From an uncultured Chlorobiales bacterium (GTDB taxonomy: Bacteria > Bacteroidota > Chlorobiia > Chlorobiales > Thermochlorobacteraceae), in NCBI GenBank assembly GCA_937959145.1, contig CALGMC010000167.1:1-5682 (forward strand): a DNA stretch of 5,682 nucleotides, in the 5' to 3' direction. The first letter of the stretch is position 1. Every line of letters starts with the position of its first letter. The translations under genes were made by a program, and so were the position numbers. The notes below the pieces were generated by a model. It searched no databases. It was given only the letters and a program-made list of their open reading frames with translations, and was not told where the DNA came from. This document shows, piece after piece, positions 1 to 5,682 of the stretch.

Positions 1-1155
1 GCGCTCGTCAGCACGCTTTCCGTTGGCGAAGAACAGCGCGTAGAAATTTTGAAAGTGCTTTATCGCAAAGCCGATATTTTGATTTTAGACGAACCCACCG
101 CCGTGCTCACGCCGATTGAAACGGAACAACTGTTTCAAACCTTGCGCACACTTGCCCAGAGCGGCAAAACGATTCTCATCATCACGCATAAACTCGACGA
201 AGTCTTGACGATTTCAAACCGCGTAAGCGTGATGCGTCAGGGCAAACTCGTGGCGACATTAGAAACCAAAGAGACGACAAAAGAAGCACTTGCACGCGCG
301 ATGGTCGGGCGCGACGTCTTGCTCTCTGTTCCAAAACAGCCCTGTCATGAAAAAGATGTCGCGCTCTCGGTTCGCAACTTGTGCTATACCGATGCGCGTG
401 GCATAATGCGGCTCAATCATCTTTCTTTTGAAATCAAATCGGGTGAAATCTACGGCATTGCAGGCGTTGAGGGCAACGGTCAATCGGAATTGCTCAAAGC
501 CTTGTGGGGCATGCAAGATGAGGGCGATGTGCTTACAGGCGAAATTAAATTCGGAAACATCAACTTGCTGGGAAAATCGCCCCGCGAGATTGCCTCGCTT
601 GGCATCTCGCATATTCCTGAAGACCGCCTGCGATACGGCGTCATTAAAGATTACTCCATCTCCAACAACTTAATTTTTGGACGACATCGTGAGCCGACCT
701 TCGCCGCACGGGTTGGCTTCAAGTGGAACGAACTGGCGCAATACGCGCTCGACATGGCGACGCTCTTCGACGTGCGTGCCGCCTCGCAAAACGGTGAACG
801 AAACAAACTTGCTGACGAAAGAATCGGAAACCTTTCGGGAGGCAATCAACAAAAAATCGTCTCGGCGCGTGAACTCGGGCGACCGCAACTCAAACTGCTT
901 ATTTTGGCACAACCCACGCGCGGCGTCGACATCGGTGCGATTGAGTTCATTCATCGCAAAATCATTGAAACGCGCGATAGAGGCATTGCCATTCTGCTCA
1001 TTTCCGCCGAACTCGACGAAGTGCTCTCGCTTTCCGATAGAATCGGCTGTCTTTACAAAGGCACGATTCGCAAAGAGTTTTCCAAACAAGAAGTCTTACA
1101 AGGCAAAGAACAGCCAAAGGAGTTTGAAAAAGAAATCGGCGTATTCATCACATAA
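1..1155 (+). CDS. ABC transporter ATP-binding protein, sugar/nucleoside type with two fused ATPase domains (5' end outside window)
   Basis: The reading frame is open from base 1, so the Met at 49 is internal. The visible part is 384 residues. Family members are about 500, so roughly 120 N-terminal residues, including the first Walker A and Q-loop, lie upstream. What remains of domain 1 has the signature LSVGE (residues 6-10), Walker B with catalytic Glu31 in LILDEPT, and the switch His63. Domain 2 follows from about residue 120. Its Walker A is degenerate (GVEGNGQS, 155-162, Gln for Lys), its signature LSGGNQQ (278-284) is intact, Walker B reads LILAQPT (Gln304 for Glu), and Ala336 sits at the His-switch position. 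This asymmetry is normal for the RbsA/YufO-like class, which energises uptake of sugars or nucleosides at the inner face of the membrane with two permeases and a binding lipoprotein. GVEGNGQSEL and AQPTRGVD favour the nucleoside (YufO/NupO) branch, but the substrate is an inference. No permease gene follows; partners may lie upstream. Confidence 0.93.
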   Translation, partial: ALVSTLSVGEEQRVEILKVLYRKADILILDEPTAVLTPIETEQLFQTLRTLAQSGKTILIITHKLDEVLTISNRVSVMRQGKLVATLETKETTKEALARAMVGRDVLLSVPKQPCHEKDVALSVRNLCYTDARGIMRLNHLSFEIKSGEIYGIAGVEGNGQSELLKALWGMQDEGDVLTGEIKFGNINLLGKSPREIASLGISHIPEDRLRYGVIKDYSISNNLIFGRHREPTFAARVGFKWNELAQYALDMATLFDVRAASQNGERNKLADERIGNLSGGNQQKIVSARELGRPQLKLLILAQPTRGVDIGAIEFIHRKIIETRDRGIAILLISAELDEVLSLSDRIGCLYKGTIRKEFSKQEVLQGKEQPKEFEKEIGVFIT

Positions 1156-1165
1156 TTCATCATCA

Positions 1166-2848
1166 ATGAAAGACCTTCTAATCACTGAAATCAAGAAAGC
1201 CCTTGCAGAAGTCGGTGCAGAGCCGTCTCGCGAAATTCTCATCGAAAAACCTAACGACGACAAATTCGGCGACGCCTCGAGCAATGTCGCCATGACGCTC
1301 GCCAAAGAGCTCAAAAAAAATCCGCGTCAAATTGCACAAGAACTCGTCTCAAAATTCAAATTCAACCCTGAACAAATTGAACGGGTCGATATTGCAGGAG
1401 CGGGGTTCATCAACTTTTATTTTTCAAAATCGCTCTTGCAACAAAGCGTGGCGCAGATTTTGGCACAAGGCGAGCAATTCGGAAAGTCGAGCGTTGGCGT
1501 GGGCAAAAAAGCCATTGTGGAATATGTGAGCGCAAATCCAACCGGACCGCTCACTGTGGGGCGCGGGCGCGGCGGCGTGCTCGGCGATTGCATCGCAAAT
1601 TTGCTCGAAGCACAAGGCTACAGCGTAACGCGCGAATACTACTTCAACAACGCAGGACGGCAAATGCGCATTCTTGCTGACTCCGTCCGACTGCGCTACC
1701 TCGAGCGATGCGGCGACGCCATCACCTTTCCTGACGATTACTATCAAGGCGATTACATCAAAGACATCGCCGAAAAAATCTTCTCCGAAAAAGGCGACGC
1801 GCTCAAAGGCGAAACCGATTTATCGTTCTTCAAAGAATTTGCCGAAGCAGAAATTTTCGCAAGCATTAAGCGCACACTCTTGCGACTTGGCATTCAGCAC
1901 GATTCGTTCTTCAACGAAAATTCGCTCTACGAAAAAATGGAAAGCGGCAAAAGCCGCAACGAACAAGTGCTCGATATGCTTGACCAAAAAGGATTTATCG
2001 AGCGCAAAGACGGTGCCGTCTGGTTCAAGACCTCGCTCTTGGGCAAAAAGAAAGTTGAAGATGGAAAAGAAATTCCTGTCGATACGGTGCTGGTGAAATC
2101 GAACGGCGAGCCGAGTTATCGTTTGCCTGATATTGCTTACCACACCACGAAATACGCACGTGGATTTGATTTAATCGTGAATGTGTTTGGTGCTGACCAC
2201 ATCGACGAATATCCTGATGTCATTCGTGCGCTCGACGTGTTGGGCTACGACACCTCGCGCATTAAAGTCGCCATCAATCAATTTGTAACCACCACCATTA
2301 ACGGCGAGCAAGTCAAAATGTCGACGCGCAAAGGCAATGCCGATACGCTCGACGCGCTCATCGACGAAGTCGGTGCCGATGCCACGCGGTTCTTTTTCGT
2401 CATGCGTGCCAAAGAAACGCATTTGAACTTCGACTTGGAACTTGCCAAAAAGCAATCGAGCGATAACCCCGTCTTTTATCTGCAATATGCCCACGCACGA
2501 ATTTGCGGCATTATTCGCGTCGCCGAAGAAAAAGCCATGCTTAACGCCGAAGCCATTCCCTCAGACTTTGTGAAAGTGTTGAACGCCAAAGAAGAGTTGG
2601 ATTTAGCCAAAGAACTGATGCGCTTTCCTGATGCGGTGAGCTACGCGGCAAATTCGCTCGAGCCACAAAAGATGATTACGTATTTGAACGGCGTGGCGGA
2701 ACTCTTTCACAAGTTTTATCAAGAGTGCCGAATTGTCGGCGAGGAAGAGTCGGTGATGAAGTCGCGCTTACTTCTTGCGCTGGCGACACGCCAAGTTTTG
2801 CGCAATGGCTTCAAGACGCTGGGCATTTCCGCACCTGAACGAATGTGA
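1166..2848 (+). CDS. argS: Arginyl-tRNA synthetase (ArgRS, class Ia)
   Basis: Cytoplasmic enzyme that charges tRNA-Arg with arginine using ATP. The 560-residue product has the usual family length. Residues 1 to about 90 form the N-terminal tRNA-binding domain (KPNDDKFGDASSNVAMTLAK, then VDIAGAGFINFY). The Rossmann catalytic core begins near 115. Its ATP-site motif reads ANPTGPLTVGRGRG, so the usual HxGH is Thr130-Val-Gly-Arg133 and both histidines are replaced. Other core landmarks are EYYFNNAGRQM (157-167), YRLPDIAYH (318-326), FGADH (341-345) and the KMSKS-loop equivalent KMSTRKGN (384-391). The C-terminal DALR anticodon-binding domain runs from about 435 to the end and finishes with the typical LGISAPERM. 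The ATG at 1166 is chosen because the frame upstream, although open, overlaps the transporter gene and matches nothing in ArgRS. There is no Shine-Dalgarno sequence. The 10-base gap to the transporter stop suggests cotranscription. Confidence 0.97.
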   Translation: MKDLLITEIKKALAEVGAEPSREILIEKPNDDKFGDASSNVAMTLAKELKKNPRQIAQELVSKFKFNPEQIERVDIAGAGFINFYFSKSLLQQSVAQILAQGEQFGKSSVGVGKKAIVEYVSANPTGPLTVGRGRGGVLGDCIANLLEAQGYSVTREYYFNNAGRQMRILADSVRLRYLERCGDAITFPDDYYQGDYIKDIAEKIFSEKGDALKGETDLSFFKEFAEAEIFASIKRTLLRLGIQHDSFFNENSLYEKMESGKSRNEQVLDMLDQKGFIERKDGAVWFKTSLLGKKKVEDGKEIPVDTVLVKSNGEPSYRLPDIAYHTTKYARGFDLIVNVFGADHIDEYPDVIRALDVLGYDTSRIKVAINQFVTTTINGEQVKMSTRKGNADTLDALIDEVGADATRFFFVMRAKETHLNFDLELAKKQSSDNPVFYLQYAHARICGIIRVAEEKAMLNAEAIPSDFVKVLNAKEELDLAKELMRFPDAVSYAANSLEPQKMITYLNGVAELFHKFYQECRIVGEEESVMKSRLLLALATRQVLRNGFKTLGISAPERM

Positions 2849-2874
2849 TAGCGGCGTAATGCGTATATTTCCGT

Positions 2875-2908
2875 TTATTTTGACGAGTTCAACAAGGCTC
2901 GCTATTTC
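2875..2908 (+). promoter_or_regulatory. Weak candidate sigma-70-type promoter for gyrA
   Basis: In the 86-base argS-gyrA gap, TTGACG (2880-2885) matches five of six positions of the -35 consensus. A 17-base spacer leads to TATTTC (2903-2908), which matches the -10 consensus in only three of six. Transcription would start near 2915, giving a leader of about 20 bases. No terminator for argS is visible in the gap, so read-through from argS into gyrA is also possible. This rests on weak motif matching, and promoter consensus differs in Bacteroidota-like groups. Confidence 0.25.
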
Positions 2909-2934
2909 TCTGGATTTTAACTTCTTCAAAGCCA

Positions 2935-5391
2935 ATGCAAAGAGAAAAAATTGTCCCAATCAATGTCGAGGACGAAATGCGCGATTCGTTCATCGATTAT
3001 TCTATGTCGGTTATTGTTAGTCGCGCCTTGCCTGATGTGCGTGATGGCTTAAAGCCTGTGCATCGCCGCGTGTTGTTTGGCATGTCGGAACTCGGATTGC
3101 AGGCAGGACGACCGTATAAGAAGTCAGCACGCGTGGTTGGCGAAGTGCTCGGAAAATATCACCCGCACGGCGACAACGCGGTTTATGATACGATTGTGCG
3201 ATTGGTTCAAGAGTTTTCCATGCGTTATCCACTCATTGATGGGCAAGGCAACTTTGGCTCGGTTGATGGCGACGCACCCGCCGCTATGCGCTACACCGAA
3301 GTGCGCATGAAGCGCATTTCTGCCGAAATGCTCCGCGACTTAGATAAAAACACCGTTGATTTTCAGCCGAACTTCGACGACAGTTTGGAAGAGCCAACCG
3401 TTATGCCCTCTGCAATTCCAAACCTGCTCGTGAATGGTTCAACGGGCATTGCTGTTGGCATGGCAACCAACATTCCGCCGCACAATCTCACCGAAGTGAT
3501 TGACGGCATTATTGCCTACATCGATAACCGCGACATTACGATTGAGGACTTGATGAAGCACATCAAAGCCCCTGATTTCCCAACGGGCGGAATTATTTAT
3601 GGCTACGACGGTGTCAAGGACGCTTACCTAACAGGGCGCGGCAAAGTTGTCATTCGTGCAAAGGTGAACATCGAGACCAACGAAAAAACCGACCGCGAAT
3701 CGATTATCGTAACGGAACTGCCCTATCAAGTCAATAAAGCGCGCTTGCAGGAAAAAATCGCGGAACTCGTCAATGATAAACGCATCGAGGGCATTTCTGA
3801 TGTGCGCGATGAAAGCGACCGCGATGGCATGCGGCTTGTGATTATGCTCAAACGCGACGCGGTCACCCAAGTGGTGCTGAACAATCTCTTCAAGCATACG
3901 CAAATGCAAGAAACCTTCGGCGTGATTATGCTCGCGCTCGTCGACGGTCAGCCGCGCATTCTCAACCTCAAAGAAGCGATTCACTACTATGTGAAACATC
4001 GCCACGAGGTCGTGATTCGCCGCACGAAGTTCGACCTTGCCGAAGCCGAAAAGCGTGCGCACATCTTGGAAGGCTTGAAAATCGCGCTCGATAATCTTGA
4101 CGCGATTATCAAACTCATTCGCGCCGCCAAAGACGGCGACGAAGCCCGCGAAGGTTTAATGACAAAATTCAAACTCTCTGAAATTCAAGCCAAAGCCATT
4201 CTCGATATGCGCTTGCAACGGCTCACCGGCTTGGAACGCCAAAAAATCGAGGACGAATACCGCGAAGTCATCAAACTTATCGAGCAACTGAACGCGATTC
4301 TCTCGAGCGAGAAACTGCAATACAAACTCATCAAAGATGAACTAAAGCAAGTGAAGAAGGAATTCGGCGACGAGCGGCGCACCGAAATCGTCATGAAAGC
4401 CGAAGACTTCAAAATCGAGGACATGATTAAAAACGAAGACGTTGTGATTACCATTACGCACAACGGCTTTATCAAGCGCACAACCGTCGACACCTACAAG
4501 CGACAAGGTCGCGGCGGCAAAGGCATCACGGGCGCAGCGACAAAAGACGACGACTTCGTCGAGCACATGTTCATCGCCTCAACACATCAATACATTCTTT
4601 TCTTCACCAGCAAGGGAAAATGCTATTGGCTGAAAGTCTATGAAATTCCCGAAGGCGGCAGAGCCACACGCGGACGCTCGCTGAGCAATCTCATCGAGTT
4701 TGAATCGGGCGAAACCATTCGCGCCTACATCAACGTCAAAGAGTTCACCGACTCTCAGTTCGTTTTAATGGCGACGAAAAACGGCACGATTAAAAAAACG
4801 CCGCTTTCCGAATACGCCAACCCGCGCAAAACGGGCATCATTGCCATCAACATTGAGCAAGGCGACGAACTCATCGGCGCAACGCTCACCGACGGCGAGC
4901 ATCAAGTTGTATTGGCGAAAAGTTCGGGCTATGCCGTCCGATTCCACGAGCGCGACGTGCGTCCGATGGGACGAAGCGCGACAGGCGTCAAAGGCGCGGA
5001 AGTCGATAAAGATGAATCCGTTGTTTCGCTTGTTACGACGCGGCACGCCGACGTAACCCTGCTCACTGTTACCGATTCAGGCTACGGCAAGCGCAGTGAG
5101 TTAGAAGAATATCGAATGACCAAGCGCGGCGCGGCTGGCGTCATCACGCTCAAATCCAACGAGAAAGTCGGAAACCTCGTTGCGATGCTTGAAGTCAAAG
5201 ACTCGGACGACCTCATTATCATCACATCGAACGGCATTGTTAATCGCCAACATGTTGAAGACATTCGCGTGATGGGCAGAGCCACATCGGGCGTGCGGCT
5301 CATTCGCTTGGAAGAAGGCGATACGGTGAGTGCCGTTGCGCGCGTGCCGAAAGAAGAAAACGACGAATCGTCAGAGAACAAGGAGGAGTAA
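2935..5391 (+). CDS. gyrA: DNA gyrase subunit A
   Basis: Breakage-reunion subunit of gyrase, which with GyrB forms an A2B2 tetramer that introduces negative supercoils using ATP. At 818 residues it is close to Bacillus GyrA in length. The N-terminal winged-helix region holds ALPDVRDGLKPVHRR (31-45), the quinolone-determining region around YHPHGDNAVYD (75-85) and the catalytic Tyr120, preceded by Arg119, in AAMRYTE. Tower and coiled-coil segments follow to about 490 (LDMRLQRLTGLE, 423-434). The C-terminal beta-pinwheel (about 500-805) carries the GyrA box QGRGGKG (524-530), a one-residue variant of QRRGGKG, which marks gyrase rather than topoisomerase IV. The tail from 805 is acidic. The E. 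coli Ser83 position is Asn81; the Asp87 position keeps Asp85. The ATG at 2935 is the only start after the in-frame stop at 2881; no Shine-Dalgarno sequence precedes it. gyrB is not in the window. Confidence 0.98.
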   Translation: MQREKIVPINVEDEMRDSFIDYSMSVIVSRALPDVRDGLKPVHRRVLFGMSELGLQAGRPYKKSARVVGEVLGKYHPHGDNAVYDTIVRLVQEFSMRYPLIDGQGNFGSVDGDAPAAMRYTEVRMKRISAEMLRDLDKNTVDFQPNFDDSLEEPTVMPSAIPNLLVNGSTGIAVGMATNIPPHNLTEVIDGIIAYIDNRDITIEDLMKHIKAPDFPTGGIIYGYDGVKDAYLTGRGKVVIRAKVNIETNEKTDRESIIVTELPYQVNKARLQEKIAELVNDKRIEGISDVRDESDRDGMRLVIMLKRDAVTQVVLNNLFKHTQMQETFGVIMLALVDGQPRILNLKEAIHYYVKHRHEVVIRRTKFDLAEAEKRAHILEGLKIALDNLDAIIKLIRAAKDGDEAREGLMTKFKLSEIQAKAILDMRLQRLTGLERQKIEDEYREVIKLIEQLNAILSSEKLQYKLIKDELKQVKKEFGDERRTEIVMKAEDFKIEDMIKNEDVVITITHNGFIKRTTVDTYKRQGRGGKGITGAATKDDDFVEHMFIASTHQYILFFTSKGKCYWLKVYEIPEGGRATRGRSLSNLIEFESGETIRAYINVKEFTDSQFVLMATKNGTIKKTPLSEYANPRKTGIIAINIEQGDELIGATLTDGEHQVVLAKSSGYAVRFHERDVRPMGRSATGVKGAEVDKDESVVSLVTTRHADVTLLTVTDSGYGKRSELEEYRMTKRGAAGVITLKSNEKVGNLVAMLEVKDSDDLIIITSNGIVNRQHVEDIRVMGRATSGVRLIRLEEGDTVSAVARVPKEENDESSENKEE

Positions 5392-5420
5392 TAACTCCAA
5401 TAGTGATAACTTCAATCGCG
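5391..5420 (+). repeat. Imperfect 15-base tandem repeat, two copies
   Basis: Bases 5391-5405 (ATAACTCCAATAGTG) and 5406-5420 (ATAACTTCAATCGCG) are adjacent and agree at 12 of 15 positions, including ten of the first eleven. The first copy begins inside the gyrA stop codon and the second runs into the left arm of the following hairpin. The repeat could be a small local duplication or a pair of protein-binding half sites. With only two diverged copies, chance is also possible. Confidence 0.45.
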
Positions 5421-5462
5421 ATACGGACGGGAAGAATATATCGACGCTGTCCGTATCGCTTT
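5418..5462 (+). terminator. Perfect 11-bp inverted repeat, probable gyrA terminator
   Basis: GCGATACGGAC (5418-5428) pairs perfectly with GTCCGTATCGC (5449-5459) across a 20-base loop. Seven of the eleven pairs are G-C. It lies 27 bases past the gyrA stop and just before mgsA, which fits a transcription terminator. Against this, only three T residues (5460-5462) follow the stem and the loop is long, so intrinsic termination may be weak. Equivalent arm positions are 31 bases apart, about three helical turns, so a regulator-binding site acting on mgsA is an alternative. Confidence 0.55.
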
Positions 5463-5488
5463 ACGACTCGGCTTAACTGATTTTCTTT

Positions 5489-5682
5489 ATGCAACATCTT
5501 CCAATCGCCGCGCAAAAGCGCATTGCACTCGTCGCACACGACAACCGTAAAAGCGAAATGATTGACTGGGTGCGCGAACACTTCGCCGTGCTCCAGCATC
5601 ACCATCTTTCTGCCACAGGTACAACAGGCACGCTCATCGAACGCGAACTCGGCTTGCCTGTCGTGAAATTCAAAAGCGGACC
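5489..5682 (+). CDS. mgsA: Methylglyoxal synthase (3' end outside window)
   Basis: Cytoplasmic enzyme converting dihydroxyacetone phosphate to methylglyoxal and phosphate, the entry to the methylglyoxal bypass of lower glycolysis, used when phosphate is limiting or sugar phosphates accumulate. Only the first 64 codons and two bases of the next are present; E. coli MgsA is 152 residues, so more than half is missing. The visible part carries the family's N-terminal signatures: IALVAHDNRK (12-21, with the active-site His17 and Lys21 equivalents of E. coli His19 and Lys23), the phosphate-binding ATGTTG (42-47) and SGP (63-65). The catalytic Asp residues would lie downstream. The start is fixed by an in-frame stop at 5474-5476, with ATG at 5489 the only start codon after it. 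No Shine-Dalgarno sequence is seen. The hairpin upstream suggests transcription separate from gyrA, but no clear promoter was found. Confidence 0.94.
   Translation, partial: MQHLPIAAQKRIALVAHDNRKSEMIDWVREHFAVLQHHHLSATGTTGTLIERELGLPVVKFKSG

Noticed and set aside
463..486. Loss of the Walker A Lys in the transporter's second ATPase domain, together with changes at Walker B Glu and the switch His, as signs of a decayed gene.
   Set aside because: These substitutions are usual for domain 2 of the sugar/nucleoside class, and the signature motif and overall frame are intact.
677..1165. The argS frame stays open 163 codons upstream, suggesting a much longer ArgRS with an N-terminal extension.
   Set aside because: This stretch lies wholly over the transporter gene, whose domain 2 is well conserved, and its translation is Ser/Arg-rich with no recognisable domain. 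The product from 1166 already has normal ArgRS length and N-terminus.
2849..2934. A terminator or riboswitch in the argS-gyrA gap.
   Set aside because: I found no stable inverted repeat or recognisable riboswitch core; only a weak promoter-like pair of hexamers is seen.
3628..4062. A 144-codon minus-strand frame inside gyrA, and several other antisense frames over 90 codons.
   Set aside because: They are opposite strongly conserved genes, show no recognisable motifs, and follow from codon bias in the sense strand.
5403..5480. A 25-codon GTG frame after the AAGGAGG run, possibly a leader peptide for mgsA.
   Set aside because: The spacing from the AAGGAGG run is about 15 bases, longer than usual, the frame is filled by the hairpin arms, and the Arg-rich product looks like translated spacer.
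5300..5605. A 101-codon minus-strand frame spanning the gyrA end, the spacer and the mgsA start.
   Set aside because: It overlaps conserved codons of two real genes and crosses the hairpin; its translation resembles no family I know.

Overview
The window is a stretch of ordinary bacterial chromosome. It is densely coding, and all genes lie on the plus strand. In order it holds the 3' part of an ABC-transporter ATPase gene (1-1155), a complete arginyl-tRNA synthetase gene, argS (1166-2848), a complete DNA gyrase subunit A gene, gyrA (2935-5391), and the 5' part of a methylglyoxal synthase gene, mgsA (5489-5682). No mobile element, CRISPR array, rRNA or tRNA gene, or phage gene is visible. No non-coding gap reaches 100 bases.

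Base composition is moderate, near 50% G+C by eye, and codon use looks alike across the genes, so nothing points to recent transfer. None of the three visible starts has a clear Shine-Dalgarno sequence. This is common in the Bacteroidota/Chlorobiota group. The ArgRS has an unusual ATP-site motif (TVGR where most ArgRS have HxGH) that I associate, from memory only, with green sulfur bacteria and relatives. My best guess is therefore a Chlorobiota-like bacterium, held with modest confidence.

Layout: the transporter ATPase and argS are 10 bases apart and probably share a transcript, although their functions are unrelated. After argS, 86 non-coding bases hold a weak promoter candidate for gyrA. 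After gyrA, 97 non-coding bases hold an imperfect 15-base tandem repeat and then a perfect 11-base-pair inverted repeat, which is probably the gyrA terminator. mgsA starts 29 bases past that hairpin. The genes do not form one pathway: they cover nutrient uptake, translation, DNA topology and a glycolytic bypass.

I found no convincing undescribed system. The points most worth a second look are the replacement of both ArgRS HIGH-motif histidines, the natural Asn at the main quinolone-resistance position of GyrA, and the structured gyrA-mgsA spacer.
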